From: Paracoccaceae bacterium
GTDB lineage: Bacteria; Pseudomonadota; Alphaproteobacteria; Rhodobacterales; Rhodobacteraceae
DNA: 7,547 nt
Direction of reading: 5' to 3'
NCBI GenBank assembly: GCA_003565055.1
Contig: PXDM01000126.1
Coordinates: forward strand, 1 to 7,547
This document shows positions 1-5,105 of the stretch, in pieces. Both the position numbers and the translations under genes were made by a program. Every line of letters starts with the position of its first letter. Position 1 is the first letter of the stretch. A model generated the notes under the pieces. It did not search any database. It had not been told where the DNA came from and was given only the letters and a program-made list of their open reading frames with translations.

Positions 1-1174
1 ATTCGCCAACCGGGCCATCCCCGGCGTCCCAGAGGAAGAAGGGTCCACTATCGCGAGAGACCTGGAACGCTTGCCCATCCCTCGCTGTCAGACCATTGGG
101 GTTGGGCACATCGACAATCGGAATGCGATAGAGCGTTCTGCGGAAGCCGGAGTCGTAGACCGCATCCAGATCCCCATTCGCGGCGACCATCAGGCCGATC
201 AGGTTACCCGCACCAAAGCCGTCTTGCTGTACGCCCAATGGCGAGAATGTTGCCCCGCGCTGGACAATACCGCCGCCTTCCCCGGGCAGCCCGATAGAGA
301 ACGCCATTGCCTGCCCATCGACTTCGAGCTGGATCTCACCGGTATTCTCGTTGTATTCTGACGCGCCGATTCCATCCCCCGTAACAGTCTGCAATGTTCC
401 GCCCTGACCGGGCGTCGTATCAAATTCCAAGTTGAATGTTCCGAGCGGGATGCTAGGGTCCTCAGCCTCGGCATGCGTGATGACCAGCTCCCACTCATTC
501 GACGCAGTCGTGCCGGTAACCACAGGCGTCATTGTGACATTCAAGGTCTGCGCAAGGCCCAACTCACTGAAGAATTCGACGGTCATGATCTGGGCATCGC
601 CCGGCGCATCCGGGAGCGTCGCTGAGGCCGGGAGATTCACACCGAAATCAATCCGCGTCGTCGCGGCAAAGGCTTGCTGGTTGGGTTCAATCCTCACGGG
701 CCGGAGCCCTGATGTGCTGTCACGCGGATAAGCCGGTATCGAGCCGTCCCGGTCGGCGGGCCAGCCAAGAAGAGCATGGCCGTTGGAATCACGCATCACC
801 CCGGCCTCGTCCTGGCGGAACGAGCCCGTTGGCGACAGCATCAAGGGTGCCGTCCCGTCATTCAGGCGCGCACCGAGTTCCGTGGTTACTGGAATGAAAC
901 CACGCCCCGAGAGCGCAATATCTGTCGCATTCTGCGTCCCGACCAGCGAGCCCCCCTGATCGACGATGCGCGACGATGAGGTCCGCACGCCCCCGGCCGC
1001 ATAGGCACCCTGCCCAGCGAGACCTGAACCCACCACCATCGAATGAAAGGACGTCTCCGCGCGCCGATACCCATAGGTGGAGGAATTCGCGATATTGTCC
1101 GAAATCGTAGCCAGACGGTTCGAATTCGCCCGTAGCCCTGCCACGCCTGCGTTCATTGATGAAGAAATGCTCAT
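1..1174 (-). CDS. flgE: Flagellar hook protein FlgE (partial, C-terminus beyond the left edge)
   Basis: FlgE polymerises outside the cell into the hook that joins the flagellar rod to the filament. The frame is open from ATG at 1174 to the window edge, giving 391 residues; the family is usually about 400-450, so only the C-terminal end is missing. Residues 7-43 are the N-terminal rod/hook domain: SMNAGVAGLRANSNRL, then the signature DNIANSSTYGYRRAETSF. TDIALSGRGF (84-93) and SPTGSFRQDEAG (114-125) are typical of the FlgE/F/G core. RIDFGVNLPASA (174-185) leads into the hook-specific domain D2, and GFGAGNLIGLMVAANGDLDA (319-338) with VPNPNGL (356-362) is the standard run back towards the C-terminal domain. 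The start is supported by GGAG five bases upstream of ATG. It lies 68 bases downstream of motB on the same strand, probably co-transcribed or expressed from its own promoter in that gap. As a type III export substrate it has no Sec signal peptide. Function is very likely; the missing end prevents length comparison. Confidence 0.95.
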   Translation of the reverse strand, partial: MSISSSMNAGVAGLRANSNRLATISDNIANSSTYGYRRAETSFHSMVVGSGLAGQGAYAAGGVRTSSSRIVDQGGSLVGTQNATDIALSGRGFIPVTTELGARLNDGTAPLMLSPTGSFRQDEAGVMRDSNGHALLGWPADRDGSIPAYPRDSTSGLRPVRIEPNQQAFAATTRIDFGVNLPASATLPDAPGDAQIMTVEFFSELGLAQTLNVTMTPVVTGTTASNEWELVITHAEAEDPSIPLGTFNLEFDTTPGQGGTLQTVTGDGIGASEYNENTGEIQLEVDGQAMAFSIGLPGEGGGIVQRGATFSPLGVQQDGFGAGNLIGLMVAANGDLDAVYDSGFRRTLYRIPIVDVPNPNGLTARDGQAFQVSRDSGPFFLWDAGDGPVGE

Positions 1175-1242
1175 ATCCGCTCCAAGCCCAGATGATTCTG
1201 AACACCAGTCTGACGGCTAGGGCTTAATTTCTTCCTAAGCCG
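1175..1242 (-). other. motB-flgE intergenic region with nested inverted repeats
   Basis: Two perfect inverted repeats share bases here. The outer one pairs TGACGGCT (1211-1218) with AGCCGTCA (1238-1245); its right arm contains the motB stop codon (1243-1245). The inner one pairs GGCTTA (1221-1226) with TAAGCC (1236-1241). They share 1238-1241, so the two stems cannot form fully at the same time. No U-run follows on the flgE side, so this is not a canonical Rho-independent terminator. It could be an intercistronic RNA structure that tunes flgE relative to motB, but that is inference. The flgE ribosome binding site (GGAG) lies near 1180-1183, outside the repeats. Confidence 0.45.
1224..1238 (-). 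promoter_or_regulatory. CtrA-like box upstream of flgE
   Basis: On the plus strand this reads TTAA, seven bases, CTAA; on the flgE strand TTAG-N7-TTAA. This matches the alphaproteobacterial CtrA consensus TTAA-N7-TTAA at seven of eight positions. It sits about 50 bases upstream of the flgE start. CtrA is known to control flagellar genes in Rhodobacterales. The assignment rests on the motif and context only, and the box overlaps an inverted repeat, which could explain part of the match. Confidence 0.35.
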
Positions 1243-2031
1243 TCACGTCTCCCGCGGCTGAAGCAGCAGAATCAGCTCAATGCGGTTGTTGCGCGCGGCG
1301 GTCGACGGCGAGACCGCCGGGGCGCGGTCGGCATTGCCCGTCAAGCGGTGGATGCGCGGTTCGGGCAGGCCCTTTTCCTGCATCAAAGCCTGCATCGTGA
1401 TGGCGCGCGCAATCGTCAGATCCCAGACCGGATTTTCCAGAAAAACCGTTGGAAAACTGCGCGAATGGGCCTGCAGCGCGACCGGGTTCGTGACGGTTCC
1501 GAAAGCATTGCTCATGACATCGGCAAGCGCGATCAGAACCGGACGGGGCGTGCCATCATCAGGGTTGAACAAGGGCCGGTCCTCAAGGTCAAACAGCTCG
1601 ATCAGCAAGCCCTCATCGGTCATGCGAATCGCGACATGCTCGAATGCTTCGCCCATCAATTCATCACCGGCGATCTGGCTCTCGATCGCATCGACGATCG
1701 TATCCATCGTTTCGAGATCCGCCTTGGAAATTTCCTGTTCGGCAAGCGCTTCGGCAAGCGACTCCACGGCCGAGAGCGCTTCGCCCCCCATGACACCGTC
1801 AGCCCCCGAAGAAGAGGACTCAATGGCCTGAATATCCGAGAAATAATCCGCGATTCCCTTGCGCTGATCGTCCTCGACCGAGCCGAGCAGCCAAAGCATC
1901 AGAAAGAACGCCATCATCGCAGTCACGAAATCGGCATAAGCGACCTTCCACGCGCCACCGTGATGACCGTCACCCGCCACAATCTTCTTGCGCTTGATGA
2001 TGACCGGCCTGACATTGTCAGAACGTTGCAT
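1243..2031 (-). CDS. motB: Flagellar motor stator protein MotB
   Basis: MotB forms the inner-membrane proton-conducting stator with MotA and anchors it to peptidoglycan. The chosen start (2031) gives 262 residues; the frame stays open upstream to an ATG at 2193, but that extension lacks MotB-like sequence. GGGTGA just upstream serves as ribosome binding site, and the basic N-terminus VIIKRKK (10-16) is typical. The single membrane segment begins at AWKVAYADFVTAMMAFFLML (27-46), with Asp34 as the proton-carrying residue. RKGIADYF (57-64) follows the segment, then an acidic linker, then a C-terminal OmpA-like domain from about 132. In that domain VWDLTIARA (202-210) and RNNRIEL (247-253) align with the family pattern ending in NRRIE. 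The usual GHTD is replaced by AHSR (188-191), losing the Asp that normally contacts peptidoglycan. The protein is somewhat shorter than E. coli MotB. It is upstream of flgE on the same strand. No motA is visible in the window. Confidence 0.93.
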   Translation of the reverse strand: MQRSDNVRPVIIKRKKIVAGDGHHGGAWKVAYADFVTAMMAFFLMLWLLGSVEDDQRKGIADYFSDIQAIESSSSGADGVMGGEALSAVESLAEALAEQEISKADLETMDTIVDAIESQIAGDELMGEAFEHVAIRMTDEGLLIELFDLEDRPLFNPDDGTPRPVLIALADVMSNAFGTVTNPVALQAHSRSFPTVFLENPVWDLTIARAITMQALMQEKGLPEPRIHRLTGNADRAPAVSPSTAARNNRIELILLLQPRET

Positions 2032-2321
2032 GTTTTCACCCAATAATTCACCCGCCACCACGCTACACAGGCGGATTGAACAAGACGTTAAAGACACAAG
2101 GCAAACCGTCACTGAAACCAGTGCTTCAAGACCATTTCTCGGCAATAACAGATTGCATTCGCGATAAATCTCATCGGTTTGCGGCGGATGCACCTGCCGT
2201 CACACCGCGCATATCCACGCGCGACGAAAGCCCCTCATTGACATCACGGCGATAATTCCGCAGCACAGAGGCCCCGGACGCCCGCGCCACCTCGCCTGCC
2301 AGAAATGACCGGAATCCGCGC
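2032..2321. other. Divergent intergenic region between motB and pxpB
   Basis: These 290 bases separate the two divergent start codons and should hold both promoters. A CtrA-like box (2077-2091) lies on the motB side. A small palindrome, CACTG-AAAC-CAGTG, spans 2110-2123. On the pxpB side a perfect TTGACA (2238-2243) and a near-perfect GATAAT (2251-2256) are only seven bases apart, too close for one sigma-70 promoter. A minus-strand frame of 50 codons (2171-2323) crosses the right half but has no convincing ribosome binding site. I could not define a transcription start for either gene. Confidence 0.6.
2077..2091 (-). promoter_or_regulatory. CtrA-like box upstream of motB
   Basis: On the motB strand this reads TTAA, CGTCTTG, TTCA, seven of eight positions of the CtrA consensus TTAA-N7-TTAA. 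It ends about 46 bases upstream of the motB start, a distance similar to that of the box upstream of flgE. Known CtrA control of flagellar genes in Rhodobacterales makes this plausible, but it is a motif call only. Confidence 0.38.
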
Positions 2322-3074
2322 ATGACTGCCGATTTGCCGCAGCCCGAGAGCAGCCGCCCCAAGATCGACCCGCTGGGCATCGACGGGCTGCGCATATGCT
2401 TCGGCGCAACGCTCAGCGAGCCCGCCAATCGCGCAGCGCTCGCCTTTCGCAGAGCCGTGGAGGCCCGCGCACTCCCCGGCGTGGAGGAATGCGCGACCTC
2501 GCTCACCTCGGTTCATCTGCGCTTCGATCTGCGGCAGACCGATCACGCGCAACTCCGCGCGGCGCTGGAGGCACTTCTGGCCGAGCGCGACTGGTCTCAG
2601 GCCCCCCTGCCGCAAGGGCGCAAGCTCTGGCGCGTGCCTGCGGCCTTTGGTGGCGCGCTTGGCCCGCAGCTCGACGATGCCGCCGATTGCGCCGGGCTGA
2701 GCCCCGAGAATGCCATAGCGATGCTCTGCGCGAAGCCCCTGCGCGTCCAGACCATCGGCTTCGCGCCCGGCCAGCCCTATCTCGGCCAGTTGCCGCCCGC
2801 ATGGGATATCCCGCGCCAGACAGGGCTCACGCCGCGCGTGCCCGAGGGCGCGCTGGTCGTGGCGATCCGCCAAGTCGTGCTCTTTCCGATACCGACCCCC
2901 ACAGGCTGGCGGCATGTCGGACAGACGGCGCTGCGCCTGTTCCGGCCCGACCAGCCCGAGCCCTTCCTGCTGCGCCCCGGTGATGAGGTGCTCTTCGAGC
3001 GCGTGGAGGCTGACACGCTCGCCCGCCTGCGCGACGACGCCGATGGCGGCGCACAGTCCGAGAGGTTGACGTGA
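2322..3074 (+). CDS. pxpB: 5-oxoprolinase subunit PxpB (KipI/AHS1 family)
   Basis: PxpB works with PxpC and PxpA as a cytoplasmic ATP-dependent 5-oxoprolinase converting pyroglutamate to glutamate. In family models PxpB and PxpC together carry out the phosphorylation step. The product is 250 residues, slightly longer than E. coli PxpB because of an N-terminal extension of about 20 residues. SVHLRFD (63-69) corresponds to the family SLLVxFD segment. VPAAFGGALGPQLDDA (105-120) is the conserved start of the C-terminal cyclophilin-like domain. GFAPGQPYLGQLP (146-158), then PRVPEGALVVA (171-181), then LFPIPTPTGWRHVGQT (187-202) give the diagnostic KipI/AHS1 order. The ATG at 2322 has only a weak CGGA eight bases upstream, and no alternative upstream start is in frame. 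It is the first gene of the pxp operon, and its TGA stop overlaps the start of pxpC. Bacillus KipI inhibits a sporulation kinase, but the adjacent pxpC and pxpA favour the oxoprolinase role. Confidence 0.92.
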   Translation: MTADLPQPESSRPKIDPLGIDGLRICFGATLSEPANRAALAFRRAVEARALPGVEECATSLTSVHLRFDLRQTDHAQLRAALEALLAERDWSQAPLPQGRKLWRVPAAFGGALGPQLDDAADCAGLSPENAIAMLCAKPLRVQTIGFAPGQPYLGQLPPAWDIPRQTGLTPRVPEGALVVAIRQVVLFPIPTPTGWRHVGQTALRLFRPDQPEPFLLRPGDEVLFERVEADTLARLRDDADGGAQSERLT

Positions 3075-4105
3075 TGGCCACGCTGATCCTGCAGCGCACC
3101 GGGCCGGGCGTCACCGTGCAGGATATGGGCCGCAGCGGCTATCTTGCGCAGGGCCTCTCGCGTGGCGGCGCGGCGGACATGCTCGCGCTGTGGGAGGGCG
3201 CAACGCTGCTCAACCAGTCGCCCGAGCTGGCCGCGCTGGAAATCGCCGGCAGCGCCCTGCGGCTTGAAATCTGCGCGCCCCTGCGCATCGCGCTGACCGG
3301 CGCGCCGATGCGGGCGCAATGCGATGGCAAAGCGCTGGTCTGGAACGCAAGCCACGCTCTGGAGGCGGGTGCAATGCTTGCGCTGACCCCGAGCGCGGGC
3401 GGATACAGCTACCTCCATGTCGGCGGCGGGATCGACCTGCCCCGCGTGCTGGGATCGAGATCGACCCATCTCGCCGCCGGGCTGGGGCGGATGCTGCAGC
3501 CGGGCGACCAGCTGCAGATCGGCCCCGATCCCGGCACCCGCAGCGCCCGGACCCTCGACCCGCTTCCGCGCTTCGACGGCGGGCTGATCCGCATGGTGGA
3601 AACGCCCCAGACCCGGCTCTTCCCCGAGACCATGCGTAAACGCTTTACCGAAACCACCTTTCGCAAGGACGCGCAGGGCAACCGGATGGGCCAGCGGCTC
3701 AGCAGCGACGGCGCAGGTTTCTCGCTTGAGGGCGGGCTCACGATCCTGTCGGAAACCATCGTGCCGGGCGATATCCAGATCACCGGGGACGGCGCGCCCT
3801 TCGTGCTGCTGTGCGAATGCCAGACCACGGGCGGCTATCCGCGTATCGGCACGATTCTGCCCTGCGATCTGGGGCAACTGGTTCAGGCCCCGCCGCAGGC
3901 CGATCTGCGCTTCAGCTTCGTCCCGCTCGACGCCGCGCTGGAGCTAGAACGCGCCGAGGCCCAGCGCCGCGCCCGCCTGTCCGAGACACTGCGCGCGCTC
4001 CACCGCGACCCCCATGACATCGCCGATCTGCGCGCGTATCAATTGATCAGCGGAGTGACCCGCGGCGATGATCTGGAGCTCGAGCCAAATGACCCTCAGA
4101 ATTGA
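3074..4105 (+). CDS. pxpC: 5-oxoprolinase subunit PxpC (biotin-dependent carboxylase-like, KipA/AHS2 family)
   Basis: PxpC is the partner of PxpB in the 5-oxoprolinase complex. From ATG 3074 the product is 343 residues, normal for the family. Family motifs run in order: GPGVTVQDMGRSGYLAQGLS (10-29) and RGGAADMLA (30-38); LAALEIAGSALRLE (52-65); YLHVGGGIDLPRVLGSRST (113-131); NRMGQRLS (203-210); SETIVPGDIQI (226-236); and CQTTGGYPRIGTILPCDL (249-266), the AHS2 signature. The last 55 or so residues are charged and variable. The start overlaps the pxpB stop in a TGATG arrangement, indicating translational coupling; AGAGG eight bases upstream acts as ribosome binding site. A GTG at 3071, one codon earlier, is an alternative start that adds one residue. 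The 3' end overlaps pxpA by 17 bases. Despite the family name there is no biotin carboxylase ATP-grasp or biotin-attachment sequence. Confidence 0.93.
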   Translation: MATLILQRTGPGVTVQDMGRSGYLAQGLSRGGAADMLALWEGATLLNQSPELAALEIAGSALRLEICAPLRIALTGAPMRAQCDGKALVWNASHALEAGAMLALTPSAGGYSYLHVGGGIDLPRVLGSRSTHLAAGLGRMLQPGDQLQIGPDPGTRSARTLDPLPRFDGGLIRMVETPQTRLFPETMRKRFTETTFRKDAQGNRMGQRLSSDGAGFSLEGGLTILSETIVPGDIQITGDGAPFVLLCECQTTGGYPRIGTILPCDLGQLVQAPPQADLRFSFVPLDAALELERAEAQRRARLSETLRALHRDPHDIADLRAYQLISGVTRGDDLELEPNDPQN

Positions 4106-4865
4106 TCTCAACGCCGATATGGGCGAGAGCTTCGGGCCCTGGCCCATGGGCGCGGATCACGCGCTTCTCGATGTGATCACCTCGGCCAATATCGCCTGCG
4201 GCTTTCACGCGGGCGACCCCGATGTGATGGCTACGGCCATGGCGCAGGCTGTGGCCAAAGGCGTGGGCATCGGCGCGCATCCGGGCCTGCCGGACCTGCA
4301 GGGCTTTGGGCGGCGACGCCTGCAGATCACCCCGGCAGAGGCGCATAACCTCACGGCCTATCAACTCGGCGCGGCGCAGGGCATGGCGCGGCAAGCTGGC
4401 GGGCAGGTGCGGCACCTCAAACTCCACGGCGCGCTCGCCAATATGGCGGCCGAGGACGAAACTCTGGCCCGCGCCTGCTTTGAAGCCGCCCTCGCGCTCG
4501 ACCCCGAAATCATCCTTCTGGTCATCGCCGGCACCGCGCAGGCCCGCGCCGCGACCGCTCTGCGCGCGCGCATCGCGCAGGAAATCTTCGCTGACCGCGC
4601 CTATTGCGAAGACGGCCTGCTGATGGACCGCCGCCTGCCCGGTGCCGTGATCCACGACGCGGAGGCGGTCTGCACCCGCAGCCTCGAGATGCTGCGCGCA
4701 GGCGCGATCATCACCGCCAAAGGCACGCATCTGCCCGCGCAGATCGACACGATCTGCCTGCATGGCGACACGGCCGGCGCCGTCACCCTCGCCCGCGCCC
4801 TGCGCAACACGCTCGAGCGCGCGGGCGTGGCGGTCACAGCCTTCGACGGCACGCGGGCGACGTAA
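4089..4865 (+). CDS. pxpA: 5-oxoprolinase subunit PxpA (LamB/YcsF family)
   Basis: PxpA completes the 5-oxoprolinase complex; it is thought to act on the cyclic substrate and to pass an intermediate to PxpBC for ATP-dependent hydrolysis to glutamate. The product is 258 residues, within family range. Motifs: IDLNADMGESFGPW (5-18), ANIACGFHAGDPDVM (33-47), GAHPGLPDLQGFGRR (62-76), LKLHGALANMA (110-120), EIFADRAYCEDGLLMDR (165-181), PGAVIHD (184-190) and ICLHGDTAGAV (222-232). These are the Asp/His-rich conserved segments of the LamB/YcsF fold. The start at ATG 4089 puts the invariant LNAD at the usual position; an upstream ATG at 4068 would add a non-conserved seven-residue extension. GGAG ten bases upstream fits as ribosome binding site. 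The gene begins 17 bases before the pxpC stop, so the three genes form one tightly packed operon. A mere sugar-porin LamB role is excluded: the name is historical. Confidence 0.95.
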   Translation: MTLRIDLNADMGESFGPWPMGADHALLDVITSANIACGFHAGDPDVMATAMAQAVAKGVGIGAHPGLPDLQGFGRRRLQITPAEAHNLTAYQLGAAQGMARQAGGQVRHLKLHGALANMAAEDETLARACFEAALALDPEIILLVIAGTAQARAATALRARIAQEIFADRAYCEDGLLMDRRLPGAVIHDAEAVCTRSLEMLRAGAIITAKGTHLPAQIDTICLHGDTAGAVTLARALRNTLERAGVAVTAFDGTRAT

Positions 4866-5101
4866 TCATGGCAAGGACCGAAAGGAAGGCAGCGCCTCTC
4901 AGGTGTTGCTGGGATTGAGCACAGCAAAATCCTCGTTCACCTGAAAACCCGACCCAAACCCGAATGCGGAGAAGAGGACATGAACGCCCTCTCTTTTGAT
5001 GGAAAGCGCCTTCCAGCCAGAACCTCACTGATACGGCCCTTCCCCCCGCCCGCGCCATTCGTTACCACTCGGAACACAGCGCAGACACGAAGGACGCAGG
5101 C
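4866..5101. other. pxpA-mutS intergenic region
   Basis: These 236 bases are less GC-rich than the flanking genes. They hold an imperfect hairpin (4899-4944), a 16-codon frame right after pxpA (4868-4918), a 41-codon frame whose stop overlaps the mutS start (4980-5105), and a minus-strand open stretch ending at 4899. None is convincing as a conserved gene. The mutS ribosome binding site AAGGA is at 5090-5094. I found no clear sigma-70 promoter, although the mutS promoter probably lies here. Confidence 0.6.
4899..4944 (+). other. Imperfect hairpin downstream of pxpA
   Basis: TCAGGTG (4899-4905) pairs with CACCTGA (4938-4944), and directly inside it TTGCTG (4906-4911) pairs with CAGCAA (4922-4927), leaving a 10-base loop and a 10-base one-sided bulge. 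This gives 13 base pairs in two blocks. It begins 33 bases after the pxpA stop. Only four A residues follow and there is no T-run, so a standard Rho-independent terminator is unlikely. It could protect or end the pxp transcript, or belong to the mutS leader. Confidence 0.4.
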
Positions 5102-5105
5102 GTGA
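4980..5105 (+). CDS. Possible 41-residue leader frame overlapping the mutS start (doubtful)
   Basis: The frame starts MNALSFDGKR, is rich in Arg, Pro and Thr, and ends in TGA. It has GGAG eight bases upstream of its ATG, and its stop overlaps the mutS GTG in the four-base arrangement GTGA that typifies translational coupling. No domain, signal peptide or membrane segment is visible. Against it, its codon use differs from its neighbours: about 25 of 40 third positions are G or C, and it includes AGA and ATA, which are rare in such genomes. I do not recognise the product. It may be a coupling leader for mutS or simply chance in the upstream region. Confidence 0.2.
   Translation: MNALSFDGKRLPARTSLIRPFPPPAPFVTTRNTAQTRRTQA

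Noticed and set aside
1348..2046. Plus-strand open frame of 232 codons opposite motB
   Set aside because: MotB on the other strand has a membrane segment, catalytic Asp and OmpA-like domain; the plus-strand product shows nothing similar.
2110..2123. Palindrome CACTG-AAAC-CAGTG as an operator or terminator
   Set aside because: A five-base stem with a four-base loop is short enough to occur by chance, and no T-run or second copy is present.
2238..2256. TTGACA and GATAAT as a pxpB promoter
   Set aside because: Each element is near consensus, but the seven-base spacer is far too short for sigma-70, and neither has an acceptable partner at 16-18 bases.
2312..2316. GANTC (CcrM methylation) sites near the pxpB and flgE starts
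   Set aside because: GANTC also occurs many times inside flgE and motB, so the sites near starts (also 1193-1197) are not distinctive.
3071..3073. GTG as the pxpC start
   Set aside because: The ATG one codon later is preferred and fits the TGATG overlap with pxpB; the difference is a single residue.
2777..3877. Minus-strand open frame of 366 codons opposite pxpB and pxpC
   Set aside because: It is antisense to two well-supported genes with full sets of family motifs; the product is compositionally biased and unrecognised.
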